Below are positions 40,641 to 51,900 of a stretch of DNA of 64,000 nucleotides, piece by piece. The position numbers were made by a program, and so were the translations under genes. The notes beneath the pieces were generated by a model, which searched no databases, was not told the origin of the DNA, and saw only the letters and a program-made list of their open reading frames with translations. Every line of letters begins with the position of its first letter. Positions within the stretch are counted from its first letter, which is position 1. The DNA is from Sepioteuthis lessoniana (Eukaryota > Mollusca > Cephalopoda > Myopsida > Loliginidae). The stretch covers positions 38,245,518 through 38,309,517 of the forward strand of contig OY757939.1 in NCBI GenBank assembly GCA_963585895.1. Direction: 5' to 3'.

Positions 40641-40719
40641 ACACGAGAAAAGAAAGTGTGCATAGAAAGATTCATTGCAGCAATTTCAGCGTTCCTATTT
40701 TTGAAAATATATTACACCG

Positions 40720-41300
40720 AATATGCTGTTATAAATCTATCTTTCCCTCTTATCCTTTATATCTCTATTATCCCTACTTTCTTTCTTAACCGGGCTCTCC
40801 TTATTATCCTTGCTCTCCTTTTTATCTTCATATTCTCTTTTATCATTTCTCTGCTAATTACACTTTGCTCTCCCTATTATCCACACTTTCTCTATTATCC
40901 TTACTCTCTATTATATTTGCTCTCCTGATTATTCTTACTTTATTATCCTTGCTCTCCCTTTTATCCTTACTATCTCTATTATCCTTGCCCTTTTTCTTAC
41001 ACTTGCTCTCCTTGTTAACTTTATTTTTCCATTATCCTTTCTCTGCTAATTACACTTTGCTCTTCCTATTATCCACACTTTCTCTGTTATCCTTACTCTC
41101 TATTATATTTGCTCTCCTTATTATTCTTACTTTGTCTATTATCCTTGCTCTCCCTTTTATCCTTACTATCTCAATTATCCTTTCCCTTTTTCTTACTCTT
41201 GCTCTCCTTGTTAACTTTATACTCTCCATTTTCCTTTCTCTCCTAATTACACTTTGCTCTTCCTGTGATCCACACTTTCTCTGTTACCCTTATTCTCTAG
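40720..41300 (+). repeat. Pyrimidine-rich tandem repeat, about 192 bp
   Basis: ATTACACTTTGCTCT recurs at 40857, 41049 and 41246. Subunits are TTATCCTTACTCTC-type words of about 17-20 bp. A further short piece is at 42385-42440. Leucine/serine-rich frames over it are artefacts. Confidence 0.85.
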
Positions 41301-41744
41301 TAGAGTGGGGCTGTAGAATACAACGACTGCTTCTCTGCAGAGGGATAAGACCCCCCACAAAAAGTGTCCTGGATATGACACTAAATAATCTGATGGCGAG
41401 GCTCCAGGGATGCTGGATCTTTGGGAAATGCGGAGTACCCCTTAATTTCCATCACTCCCAGTTGCACTCTGTCCTGGAGGGTAGCACCAGATAAAGGTCC
41501 TATCTATGGGTTAAATAGAACTAAACTGTGGTTACTTGACTTTACTGTGGTTTTTTTTTTCATTTAAACTGCGTATTTATGTAAAACTGAATTGTTTGAG
41601 ATGGAACTGTTTTGACATTTAAACTGCGTACCTATGCTAAACTGAATTGCTCGAAATAGAATTGTTTTGACCTCTAAACTGTATCCTTATGCGAAACTGA
41701 ATTATCTGAAATAAAACTGTTTTGACATTTAACTCTGTGTATTG
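41300..41744 (+). mobile_element. Family A, 5' shortened
   Basis: GTGGGGCTGTAGAATACAACG, CAGAGGGATAAGACC, GCGGAGTACCCC, CCTATCTATGGGTTAAATAG, then AACTGAATTGTTTGA subrepeats. No hairpin tail before the next A copy begins. Confidence 0.8.
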
Positions 41745-42395
41745 CCCAGTCGGCTGGGGCTGTAGAATACACTGACTGCACCTCCGTAGAGGGGTAAGAC
41801 CCCCACTAATGAGTGCCCTGGTGTGACAGTAGATAATCTGATGATGAGGCTCCAGTGATACTGGAGCTTTGGGGAATGTGGAGCACCCCTTCATTGCCAT
41901 TGCTTCCTGGTCCACTTTGGCCCGGAATGGTACCATCTGATAGGGCCCTATATATGGGTTAAATAGAACTAAACTGCATACTTAAGCTAAACTGAATTCT
42001 TTGAATTAGAACTGTTTGACTAAACTGAATAACTTGAAATAGAAATGTTTTTTTTACTATTAAACTGTACTTACATTTAAACTGCGGGCTTATGCTAAAC
42101 TGAATTGTTTGAAATTGAATTGTTTTTTTAACATTAAAACGGTACTTACGCTAAACTGAATTGTTATACATAGAACTTTTGATATCTAACTGTGTGTAAA
42201 CAAAATTAGCTGAATTAGAATTGTTTGAATAAACTGAATAGGTTGAAATAGAAATGTTTTTTGACAATTAAACTGTGTACTCATGCTAAATTGAATTGCT
42301 TGAAACAGAGCTGACTATTAGCATAAAATGGATTTGGCATTAAATAACCTACAAAGTTTCATATTCGATAAAACCCAAACAACAACCAACCTTAC
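41745..42395 (+). mobile_element. Family A, full length
   Basis: GCCCAGTCGGCTGGGGCTG head, full middle, long subrepeat stretch, tail GGATTTGGCATTAAATAACC, TACAAAG, CGATAAAACCC and a CCAACC end. Directly follows another A in the same orientation. Confidence 0.85.
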
Positions 42396-42569
42396 TCTCT
42401 ATTATACTTGCTCTCCCTATTATCCTTACTTTCTCTATTAGCCCCTTTTCATCATGCGGATTATAAAGGATATAAGCAGCCGTGATATAAAGCATATCGT
42501 CCTTCAAGAAAATAACTGTATTGCGATCACCACGTGGAAGGGAATAAACTGAGATCCGGGATTCTGGGC

Positions 42570-42720
42570 AGTTATATAACCACAGCCAACTAGTAAATAC
42601 AACTCCCACATGTTACATTAACAGGCTGATTTCTAACAGGTTGATGTAATGTAAACAAAAAAGTAACACTTTCTTGTTTGTTTACAAGCTTTTATTATAA
42701 CATTTCTAAAGAAAAAGAAA
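42570..42720 (+). mobile_element. MITE-like family E, single end
   Basis: TTATATAACCACAGCCAACTAGTAAATAC, ATGTTACATTAACAGGCTG, ATGTAATGTAAACAAAAAAG. It resembles the left end of the element at 42870-43352. No matching right end nearby in the right place. Confidence 0.55.
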
Positions 42721-42869
42721 AAAATTGCAATTATAAATCAAAACAAATTATTTTGATAAATTTGATGTATGTTCCATGGAATCAAAAACTTTGGCTTTTA
42801 AATAAAATACGTTTTGTGCAAAAATAATTTTTCGTGAATTAGAAATGACGGGAGAAACGTTTTGTTACT

Positions 42870-43352
42870 GTGGTAAGCCATGGCCAACAAGTAAATACAG
42901 CCCCGCATGTTACATATACAGTCTGATTTCTAACAGGCTGATGTAATGTAAACAAAAAATAACACATTTTTTTTCGTTTAAAATCTTTTATAGCATTTCT
43001 GAAGAAAAACAAAAAAAGACCAATTTGTGTCTATAAACAAAACATATAAACAGGCCGGATAAAAGCAAATTAACTCTCAGCCGTTTATAATTCGAAGATT
43101 AGTAAAAAAGAACATAGTATGAATATGCATTTTAATGTTGAGACGTATTAAAATAACGTCGGGTAAATTCTACCAAGATGATTATACTATTTTCCCTGTT
43201 CAATTCTTTAAGTTAATTCATTTTTTTTGTTTAATTTCATATGTGGCCATGAATGGGCTGTTTTTTTTTTGTCTGCATTACATCAGCTAATTAGAAATCT
43301 GCCTATTAATGTAACATGCAGGGCCGTATTTACTTGTTTGCCGTGGTATAAC
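42870..43352. mobile_element. MITE-like family E, paired inverted ends
   Basis: Left end (CCAACAAGTAAATACAGCC, GCATGTTACAT, TTTCTAACAGGCTGATGTAATG) is the inverted copy of the right end (TACATCAGCTAATTAGAAATC, ATGTAACATGCAGGG, CGTATTTACTTGTTTGCC). About 480 bp with roughly 90-bp inverted termini and no coding capacity, as expected of a non-autonomous DNA element. TSD not clear. Confidence 0.65.
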
Positions 43353-43559
43353 TTATTTCGGAACCCGATCGTTGGTCTTCAGGATTAAAGAAAATTGTTA
43401 TTAACTACTAATTACAACATCATAGAGAATAGCTTTTCATTCTACTTCGTTGATTTTTTTTTTCATATATGACTGATTGCTTAGTTCATCTGGGTATTAG
43501 TCTATATCGTCATCACATTGGGGCTGTATTTATAATGTAGTATATTGACCTTCGACCCG

Positions 43560-44165
43560 GCCAAAATGCTATTTCAAGGTGATGCACCGGAAGGAAGTGA
43601 CACATTCCAATGGCCAGTAAGCGAAAGAAATCGCGTTGGCGGAAACTGGCCGATGAAATGGGACGAGCTAAAAAATTCCCATGGTACACTCATAGACTCA
43701 TGCATCGGAAGAAAGTGACCTCTGAACTGCATGACAGTTATTTCCGCTTGATGACGATTAAACATTCGATTTCAAAGATTGAGTGGGCGTCGAACGATTA
43801 TATAACTCAGTTGAGTTCGACGAGCCAGTGGAGTTGGAGTTCCAGGGAGATCGGACGGAGAGAGACGAGATGTGGTAAGGAAAGCCACATCAGGCCGAAG
43901 GGGCTATTTGGGCCCTGATGAGTTGGGGTCCAGAGAAGATGCTAATAAGATGCAGTAAAGAAAGCCAGCACCCAGCCGAGTGGACCCCAAGGCCTCCGGT
44001 TGAGCATCTACTGAACGAGAAAGACACAACGTTGACGGCCATAAGAGTGGAGGTCAAAATATTGAAGTTTATGTTCGATCTCCAGCTCCCTCTCACACGC
44101 AACCCTTGAACAACCCTTTCAAACCCTTGCAATAAAGTGAGAGGTACAAATTTTGTTAAAGAAGT
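43560..44165 (+). other. GC-richer stretch with polyadenylation signal
   Basis: Higher GC than its surroundings. Open frames of 102 codons (43610-43918) and 63 codons (43918-44109) on the plus strand, rich in K, R, S and E, with no domain I recognise, followed by CAATAAAGTGAG (44130). Could be the 3' part of a transcript or retroelement. No intron or start evidence. Confidence 0.3.
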
Positions 44166-44360
44166 CTTCCTGCGAAATTTATTACTGCGTCTGGTTAATT
44201 TATTGCGTCAGTATGTATCCTGCATGAACATGTATATGTGTATATAAGCATATTTATTATGTGAGTACATAACAATAACCACTCAGTTTCTGGTGTAGGA
44301 CATTTTGTTTATTCAACGACTCCTTTTCAGAACATAGGGTTCATTTGCAGGTCATTACAT

Positions 44361-45930
44361 TGGTTTGGTTTAGTTTGGTTTTAATGGTGTATCCTCTTTA
44401 TACGTATATATTAAATATATAGGATTTGGTTTGGTTGGGTTTTATGGCATATCAACCATTTTAGGTTATTTAATGCCAAATTATCTTTATACGTATATAT
44501 TAAATATATAGGATTTGGTTTGGTTGAGTTTTATGGCATATCAACAATTGTAGGTTATTTAATGCCAAATTATCTTTATACGTATATATTAAATATATAG
44601 GATTTGGTTTGGTTGGGTTTTATGGCATATCAACAATTGTAGGTTATTTAATGCCAAATTATCTTTATACGTATATATTAAATATATAGGATTTGGTTTG
44701 GTTGGGTTTTATGGCATATCAACAATTGTAGGTTATTTAATGCCAAATTATCTTTATACGTATATATTGAATATATAGGATTTGGTTTGGTTGGGTTTTA
44801 TGGAATATCAACAATTGTAGGTTATTTAATGCCAAATTATCTTTATACGTATATATTAAATATATAGGATTTGGTTTGGTTGGGTTTTATGGCATATCAA
44901 CCATTGTAGGTTATTTAATGCCAAATTATCTTTATACGTATATATTAAATATATAGGATTTGGTTTGGTTGGGTTTTATGGCATATCAACCATTGTAGGT
45001 TATTTAATGCCAAATTATCTTTATACGTATATATTAAATATATAGGATTTGGTTTGGTTGGATTTTATGGCATATCAACCATTGTAGGTTATTTAATGCC
45101 AAATTATTTTTATACGTATATATTAAATATATAGGATTTGGTTTGGTTGGGTTTTATGGCATATCAACAATTGTTGGTTATTTAATGCCAAATTATCTTT
45201 ATACGTATATATTAAATATATAGGATTTGGTTTGGTTGGGTTTTATGGCATATCAACAATTGTAGGTTATTTAATGCCAAATTATCTTTATACGTATATA
45301 TTAAATATATAGGATTTGGTTTGGTTGGGTTTTATGGCATATCAACAATTGTAGGTTATTTAATGCCAAATTATCTTTATACGTATATATTGAATATATA
45401 GGATTTGGTTTGGTTGGGTTTTATGGCATATCAACAATTGTAGGTTATTTAATGCCAAATTATCTTTATACGTATATATTAAATATATAGGATTTGGTTT
45501 GGCTGGGTTTTATGGCATATCAACAATTGTAGGTTATTTAATGCCAACTTATCTTTATACGTATATATTAAATATATAGGATTTTGTTTGGTTGGGTTTT
45601 ATGGCATATCAACAATTGTAGGTTATTTTATGCCAAATTATCTTTATACGTATATATTAAATATATAGGATTTGGTTTGGTTGGGTTTTATGGCATATCA
45701 ACAATTGTAGGTTATTTAATGCCAAATTATCTTTATACGTATTTATTAAATATATAGGTTTTGGTTTGGTTGGGTTTTATGGCATATCAACCATTGTAGG
45801 TTATTTAATGCCAAATCCTCTTTATACGTATATATTGAATATATAGAATTTAGTTTGGTTGGGTTTTATGGCATATCCACGATTGTTGGTTATTTAATGC
45901 CAAATCCCCTTTATATATATATATATATAT
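44361..45930 (-). repeat. 89-bp tail satellite, main array (about 17 units)
   Basis: GGATTT points at 44422, 44511, 44600, 44689, 44778 continue to 45846: exactly 16 periods of 89 bp without net indels. Each unit holds GGATTTGGTTTGGTTGGGTT, TTATGGCATATCAAC, GTAGGTTATTTAATGCC and TTTATACGTATATATTAAAT. The unit is the reverse complement of the A/B tail plus an AT spacer. The array lies at the tail end of the family A copy 45931-46440. Confidence 0.97.
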
Positions 45931-46440
45931 ATATAGAATACATGATTTTGTAATACATTTTGTTGATAACATTTTTAAATGAGCCTGAGTTCATTTTTTG
46001 GCACATAGTTAAATGGTTTAACTTATTTCTATCTAATATGAATAATTCTACTTACTGTTAATCATTAGTTTGCATACAGTTTAATGTTTTCTAATTTTGC
46101 TATGTATCACTAACAACTGAATTAAACATTAGTTATTTGCTTACATACAGTTAAACGATAAAACAGTTCTATTCCAAACAATTCATTTTAGCTTTAGTCA
46201 AAAAAAGTTAATGGTTCTAAGTATTATTATGTATCACTAATGATTCAATTAAACCATCTGCCATTTGTTTACACACAATTCTATGGTCAAATAGATCTAT
46301 TTCAAGCAATTCAATTTAGCATAAGTCATTTGTTTGCACTCAGTTTAAATGGCAAAGTACACAGTTTAAATGTCAAACATTTTGACTCAGAGATAGGACC
46401 CTATCAGGTGCAACCAGTTCGGGTCAGAGTGGAGCTATAA
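45931..46440 (-). mobile_element. Family A body joined to 89-bp array
   Basis: Subrepeats with AAACAGTTCTATTCCAAACAATTC lead to GATAGGACCCTATCAGGTGC and GGTCAGAGTGGAGC at 46430. The head is lost, replaced by a D fragment. The tail side is amplified as the satellite. Confidence 0.75.
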
Positions 46441-46620
46441 GCTCCCTCCACTTTTGGCGAGGCAGAGCTCTTAAACCATTCTATGAGAAGGAAAAAGTTG
46501 ATTTCAAACCTATTAAACTTCGCTAAAAAAATTAACCAACCTGTTCATGCAGAGAGATTGGTAAGTAAATATTCAAATTAGTATCAATGTCATCAGGTTG
46601 CTTAAAGTATATTAATGACA
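46441..46620 (+). mobile_element. SINE-D 3' fragment, old
   Basis: GGCGAGGCAGAGCTCTTAAACC, GAGAAGGAAAAAG, CCTATTAAACTTCGC and AGAGATTGGTAAGTAAATAT correspond to the 3' half of D. Confidence 0.55.
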
Positions 46621-46639
46621 ACGTTGGGATACCTCCTAG

Positions 46640-47085
46640 TTTTTAATGTCCTTCTCCTAGACTGATGGACGTACCAAGATTGGAAAGCCCATTGTCTTAC
46701 TATTTTCCTCAGGGCTGAAGGAAGATAAGAGAGAGAAAGATAAGTATGAGTAAGTAAAGTTGGCGACCAGAAGGCTCTCTTTTCAATAGCTACTACACTG
46801 AGATGTAGAGGAGGGTGTTACTCCTTTCCCTGGATTGTTCCACTTTACGTTTGATACGTACCTTATATTGCTGAGTGTTAAGCAAGGAGGTATCAAGTAC
46901 CATTTTCTGAGTCTTTGGTATGACGCGACCAGGGATTGAATCCAGGTCTCCCGGACCATTGGCGAATACTCTACCCACTAGGCCAAGTGAAACGCAAAAA
47001 ATATGCCTCTTCCAGAATTTGAACTTGTTTCACAAAATTCATTTTCCTTGACAATGATAATTACCTTATCCACGCCTCGTCGGTC
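46640..47085 (-). mobile_element. SINE-D split by SINE-C
   Basis: CTTCTCCTAGACTGATGG to AGGAAGATAAGAG (46650-46745) is the D body. The D head (AGAATTTGAACTTG, GACAATGATAATTACC) resumes at 46987-47085. A C copy fills the gap. Confidence 0.65.
46750..46986 (-). mobile_element. SINE-C inserted in SINE-D
   Basis: AAGTAAAGTTGGCGACC (3' end), CTACTACACTGAGATG, TGCTGAGTGTTAAGC, GGGATTGAATCC (reversed B box), and head CTACCCACTAGGCC. Near full length with a slightly shortened 3' part. Confidence 0.85.
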
Positions 47086-47089
47086 AATA

Positions 47090-47610
47090 TGGATAAAATG
47101 AGAATCAGACATTCTTTGCCACTTGTAGAAAATGCCTAATTTACAGCCCTTTTACTTCTATTGATAGCTTTCCTAAGGGGACAGGTGGCCGGAGCATTTG
47201 CAGTGCTGGGAACAGTCCTTCACTCTTAGCAGGTACATCAGCTCGCGAGCATTTCGCCCCCGTAATCTGCACACATCACTTACGAACAGCAGCGAAGATT
47301 AAATTAGCCTTCATCTACAGAAGGTCTCTAAGTGCGCATGCTCGTTAATCATGCCTTCATACTTTCGATTGGTGGGTTTAAAACTGATTTTCTCTAAGCA
47401 ATAGCGCTCTGGAAAATAATTTGGGGAATAAGAATGCGTGTAATTCTTAAAGAGTGTGTCCCGATCAATGTATTGTTATTTCAGTTAGAGAGGAATAACT
47501 TGCCGGTTGGTGCCCACCCCCGCTCCCACGGAGGAAAAGATTCCCCTTCAAATGCACCGGAAGAAAACAAATCTGGTTGTGCTACCAACAAAGAACTAGA
47601 ACTAATACAT
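47090..47610. other. Region without recognised feature
   Basis: Moderate GC unique sequence. GACAGGTGGCCGGAGC and CGCATGCTCG are seen but not assigned. Confidence 0.35.
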
Positions 47611-47611
47611 T

Positions 47612-47638
47612 TGTATATATATATATATATATATATCC
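47612..47638. repeat. (TA)n microsatellite
   Basis: About 12 TA units. Confidence 0.9.
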
Positions 47639-47739
47639 TATAGTTTGGCAGTAAATTATTGTTAAGGCATGTTTTATTGAACATGATAGAACACATTTTA
47701 TTTCTAGTTTTTGATTATAGTTTCTCGGAGTGTTAGTAC

Positions 47740-48690
47740 CTGTTAAGGTTGCATATATGGATCAAATCGGACTGTTCAATTATTTACTCTACTGGAAAAC
47801 ATTTACCTGAGTGTAATAGAATCATTACTACTAGATAGCAATGTTTGAAAGTATTTAACTGTGTGCAAATAAAACTATTAATGTTAGCAATACTTGAAAC
47901 TATTTAACTATACAAACAGAATTATTAGTGTGAGATAGTTATAGTTAAAACCTTTTAACTGTGTGCAAACAATAGATTGTAATACTTGAAAACATTTAAC
48001 TATACAAACAGAATTATTAGTGTGAGATAGTTATAGTTAAAACCTTTTAACTGTGTGCAAACAATAGATTGTAATACTTGAAAACATTTAACTATACAAA
48101 CAGAATTATTAGTGTGAGATAGTTATAGTTAAAACCTTTTAACTGTGTGCAAACAATAGATTGTAATACTTGAAAACATTTAACTGTATGTTTACAAATG
48201 AGCTCGAGGTCGCTTAAAAGTTCTACCGACAAGCTATTCGTTTATAAATTTGTATATTGATGTTAGCAATACTTGAAACTATTTAACTATACAAACATAA
48301 TTATTAGTATGGGATAGTAATAGTTAAACCTTTTAACGATAGATTGTAATACTTGAAAATATTTAATTGTGAGTAAACAAATTAGCGGGAGGTCGATTTA
48401 AAATGCCGCCGACAAACTATTCATTTACAAATTTGTATATTGTATAATTTGGCAGCAAATTATTACGAAGGCATGTTTTGCTGAACCTGATAGAACACTT
48501 TTTATTCATAGTTTTTAATTATAGTTGTCTTGTTTTTTCCGTATTTCAGGGATCAACTTGGCGTAAAAATTGTACCATGTTTTTTTTCCGAAGTGCTTTC
48601 AACTATACTTTGGTCGTCTTCAGGGGTCGTCGCTTTTGGTGGCTGTCGAGTTTAAGTTTAGGTTGTAGCGGTCTTTTTTGGATTAAGTTG
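47740..48690 (+). repeat. Segmental duplication, copy 1
   Basis: Matches 52440-53300 in the same orientation (TGGATCAAATCGGACTG, CTACTGGAAAACATTTACC, ATGAGCTCGAGGTCGC, GTATTTCAGGGATCAAC, TGGTCGTCTTCAGGGG). Copy 1 contains a 92-bp triplication absent from copy 2 and lacks the SINE-B that copy 2 carries. A short third piece lies at 47640-47730. Confidence 0.85.
47895..48190 (+). repeat. 92-bp tandem array (3 units)
   Basis: ATTATTAGTGTGAGATAG at 47921, 48013 and 48105, spacing 92. Unit includes ACTTGAAAACATTTAACTAT and ACTGTGTGCAAACAATAG. Almost identical units, so recent. Confidence 0.95.
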
Positions 48691-48960
48691 TAGCGGTATT
48701 TGTCGACCGTCCCACCAACTGGACGAGTGTGGCACAAGACCTTTTTTAAGGTGGATCCGGATGCAGATTCGTTGCCCAGACGCGCCCGTCATTCCCAAAA
48801 ATGCCTTGGGCCACGTCGCCATTCCCCTAACAAGGGGCGCCAAGCACCTAGCTATAAACCTAACCCCTCCGATGAGGATTAAAGCCTGGGGGACAGCCCG
48901 CTAAGGCTCAAGGTATGTCCAGTGACAAGATACACCCGACCCGATCTGTGCCTCTTACAC
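48690..48960 (+). repeat. Family F, GC-rich dispersed repeat
   Basis: GACCGTCCCACCAACTGGACG, GTGTGGCACAAGACC, GGTGGATCCGGATGCAG, CATTCCCCTAACAAGGGGC, AAACCTAACCCCTCCGATGAGG, AAGCCTGGGGGACAGCC. Two further copies at 55446-56033. I do not recognise pol III boxes or coding. It follows directly on the duplicated segment. Confidence 0.7.
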
Positions 48961-49023
48961 CAGGGCCGGCCGAAGTGTTTCCCATCAACTGGATTCTACT
49001 GATTGAAATCAGCCCCTTGATTA

Positions 49024-49057
49024 AGTTTTAGTGTTTTGTTTGTTTGTTTGTTTGTTT
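49024..49057. repeat. (GTTT)n microsatellite
   Basis: TTTG repeats from 49034 followed by a T run. Confidence 0.85.
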
Positions 49058-49107
49058 TTAAATAAATATATTGAGTTAGGAGAGTCTAACTAATGGGTTG
49101 GGGATAT

Positions 49108-49378
49108 TACCAATATATGTCCAACCCCTCCACACGAACGCGAGTTCAACAGGCGGGAATTCAAAGTTTTCCTTCTCCAAGACCTGTTGCCATACCGAAG
49201 TTAAATAACACAGCCTATCCTACTATTTCCCCAAAGCTAAAGGAAGAATCGTTGGATGTATATCTTTCCGAAATGCATTAGTGCAATGTGAAATGCCAAC
49301 AGCCCCGTCAAGGATTTGAACTCAGGTCATCGTGTCCATTTTCTACGACAATAACAATTACACTACGAGCTCCTCCGT
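49108..49378 (-). mobile_element. SINE-D, diverged
   Basis: CCAATATATGTCCAACCCCTCC (3' end), TTTTCCTTCTCCAAGACC, CCTACTATTTCCCC, AAATGCCAACAGCCCCG, AGGATTTGAACTCAGG (reversed B box), head AATTACACTACGAGC. All parts present. Confidence 0.75.
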
Positions 49379-49394
49379 AATGTAATTTGATGTG

Positions 49395-49622
49395 GGTTTA
49401 TTTTAGTTTCTTCCTTTTCAATGGCATATCAACCTTCGTGGGTAATTTAATACCCCAGAGAAGAACAATAGAGGGACTATTTATTTCTTAGCTGGCGGAA
49501 TAAGGAGGATCATACCTTTCTCTAGGTATTACTTCGAAAGTGAGATTGTACGATTGGAGATCGAACTCATTTACTACAATGTCGCAGTCCAGCACATTAG
49601 CCACTACACTACTGAGACTCCC
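49395..49622 (-). mobile_element. SINE-B, near full length
   Basis: TTTAGTTTCTTCCTTTTCAATGGC tail, CATACCTTTCTCTAGG body, GGAGATCGAACTC B box, and head AGCCACTACACTACTGAGACTCCCC. Confidence 0.8.
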
Positions 49623-49624
49623 CG

Positions 49625-50218
49625 CTACAAAGGTTGATATACCATAAAATCTTACCTAAGGAAATCCAATATATTCAATATATATGTAGAAAGAGGATTT
49701 GGCCTAAAATACCCAACAAAGGTTGATATACCAGAAAACCCTACCAAAGGAAATCCTATATATTCAATATAGACGTAAAAAGAGGATTTGGCATTAAATA
49801 CCCTACAAAGATTGATATACCAGAAAATCCTACCAAAGAAAATCCAATATATTAAATATAAATGTAAAAAGAGGATTTGGCATTAGATACCCTACAAAGG
49901 TTGATATACCATAAAATCCTATCAAAGGAAATCCATTATATTCAATATATCTAAAAAGGGGATTTGGCATTAAATACCCTACAAGGGTTGATATTCAATA
50001 AAAACCTACCATAGGAAATTCAATATATTCAATATATATGTAAAAAGAGGATTTGGCATTAAATACCCCACAAACGTTGATATACCATAAAATCCTACCA
50101 AAGGAAATCCAATGTATTCAATACAAATGTAAAAATAGGATTTGGCATTAAATACCCTACAAGGGTTGATATGCTATAAAATCAAACTAAACCAAATCAT
50201 ATATATTTAATATAGATG
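49625..50218 (+). repeat. 89-bp tail satellite, array 3
   Basis: GGATTT at 49695, 49784, 49873, 49960, 50049 and 50138 (spacings 89, 89, 87, 89, 89). Units carry CCTACAAAGGTTGATATACC and AAATCCTACCAAAGG, a subtype distinct from the main array. Confidence 0.93.
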
Positions 50219-50264
50219 TATCAAGAGAACCAAACTAAAAGCACGGGTCTGAAACTTAATCGGA

Positions 50265-50420
50265 CATCCCAGTCGGCTGACACTCTAGAATACAATGACT
50301 GTATCTCTGCAGAGAGTAAGACCCCACCCTCACAAGAATATAGTAGATATGACACTAAACTACATCTGGTGATGAGGTTCCAACCATGTTCATCATCCGT
50401 CTCTTTATAAAAGTTTATAA
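50265..50420 (+). mobile_element. Family A, head only
   Basis: CCCAGTCGGCTGACACTCTAG, CTGTATCTCTGCAGAGAGTAAG, TATGACACTAAACTACATCTG, GAGGTTCCAACCATG. It stops near 50400. Confidence 0.65.
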
Positions 50421-50519
50421 AGAAACAGATGATGAACTCTTAAGTTTGTGTAATAAAGAGAAAGACTAAGAGCATTGGATTTCTTTGTGTGATTGCAATC
50501 TGATTTTACTGCTCTTTCT

Positions 50520-50770
50520 ACGGACTTTAGAATACATTGTCTGCATCCACTTCAAAAAGGAAAAGACCCCTCACCTCATTTAAAGGAGTGTCCTTGGTAT
50601 AACCCTGAACTGCATCTGATGACCCGGTCCCAGTTCTAGAGATCAGAGGAGTGTAAAGTACTCCATTGGTAAAACTCCCAAATCCACCCAGACTCGGAGT
50701 GGTAATACCTGTTAGGGTCCCATCTATGAGTCAAATAGATGTTTGAAAATTATTCGTATTCAACAAAACC
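50520..50770 (+). mobile_element. Family A, middle
   Basis: GACTTTAGAATACATTGTC, AAGGAGTGTCCTTGG, GATGACCCGGTCCCAG, AATACCTGTTAGGGTCCC, ATGAGTCAAATAG. Diverged and no tail. Confidence 0.6.
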
Positions 50771-51164
50771 TTGGGGAAAAAGACCTCTTAAAAAGCAAGT
50801 GCGTAAATAATGTAAATATGAACATACAATCAACGAGATTCCCTAACGTCTACGCATAAAATAACCCTAGGCGGGTTGATAAGGCAGTTGAAATCAATCG
50901 ATTTAATTTTAACAGTTCTCCATCTCTTTTCTCGCTGATAGGAAGTAAAACAACGTCACTGAAATTAAGCATTTCATGACGAATTTCGCCCCAAGGTTCT
51001 TTTGTTTGTTTTCTTGTGTTTTGTTTTTAAAATCCTCGCCAAGTGAAAAAAAATTAATTAAATTCTTTGGCGGAGAAAATGATATATTTTTTATACGAAA
51101 CTGTTTATTATTCATAACAATCTTTCAATAACGAATCTCGAAAGTTTACTCCCTCATCCTCATC
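50771..51164. other. Mostly unrecognised
   Basis: AAAATAACCCTAGGCGGG near 50860 resembles the sequence at the very end of the window (63970-64000), so an A-related 3' variant is possible. No other feature. Confidence 0.35.
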
Positions 51165-51212
51165 TCTCTCTCTATATATATATATCTATATATATATATA
51201 TATATATATAAT
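51165..51212. repeat. (TC)n(TA)n microsatellite
   Basis: CTCTCT followed by about 18 TA units with a few C. Confidence 0.9.
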
Positions 51213-51539
51213 TCTGGCTATCTTTTCTATTTTGCTTTTAATCAAGAAATTGCGTCGCAATCCCACGTGATCTGACTGCCCCTGAAGCCGCCCATATCTT
51301 CGAGTTGCCAAATGATTCCATGAAAATAGATTCCCCCATTACCTGTTAAGTTTGTAATGGTAAAAGTTGAGAACTACACCTTATAACCCCACAATCATCA
51401 ATCAAAATAGACATTTAGATTCTTACTGGTGTAAGAATATGCATTCTTCCGAATAATAGTGCCTACACCGATCATATTACTTCATGCTTCTCTGAAAAAC
51501 AAAGATTTTCGCTACTGGTCCAAAATCACGATAGCTTAG

Positions 51540-51900
51540 AGGTCACAGGCTTTAGAATACACAGACTGCATCCCTGCAGTGGGATAACCCTCCCCACAAA
51601 GGTGTGTCCTGGATATAACACTCGACAATCTGGTGAGGCTCCAGTGTTGAAGTTTTGCGGAATTTGGGGTACCCCTTTATTGCCATTGCTTTCTAGTTCA
51701 TTCTGTCCTGGAGTGGTAGCACCTGAAAGGGTTCTATCGGTGGGTCAGATAGAATTGTTTAATATTTAAACTGAGAGCAAACAAATGACTAACTAAATTG
51801 AATTGTGTGAAATAGAACTGTTTTTGCATTTAACTGCATATAAAACCATTTAACTGCAAAAAATGAATTCCGGCTTGCTTAAAAATGTTATCAACAAAAT
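51540..51900 (+). mobile_element. Family A
   Basis: GGCTTTAGAATACACAGAC head (start lost), GCATCCCTGCAGTGGG, GGATATAACACTCGACAATCTGG, GGTACCCCTTTATTGCC, CACCTGAAAGGGTTC, AATTGTTTAATATTTAAACTG subrepeats. The tail continues into the 89-bp units at 51900. Confidence 0.75.

Noticed and set aside
43900..43960. GGGCCCTGATGAGTTGGGGTCC as a hammerhead CTGATGAG core
   Set aside because: No GAAA with a pairing stem at the right distance.
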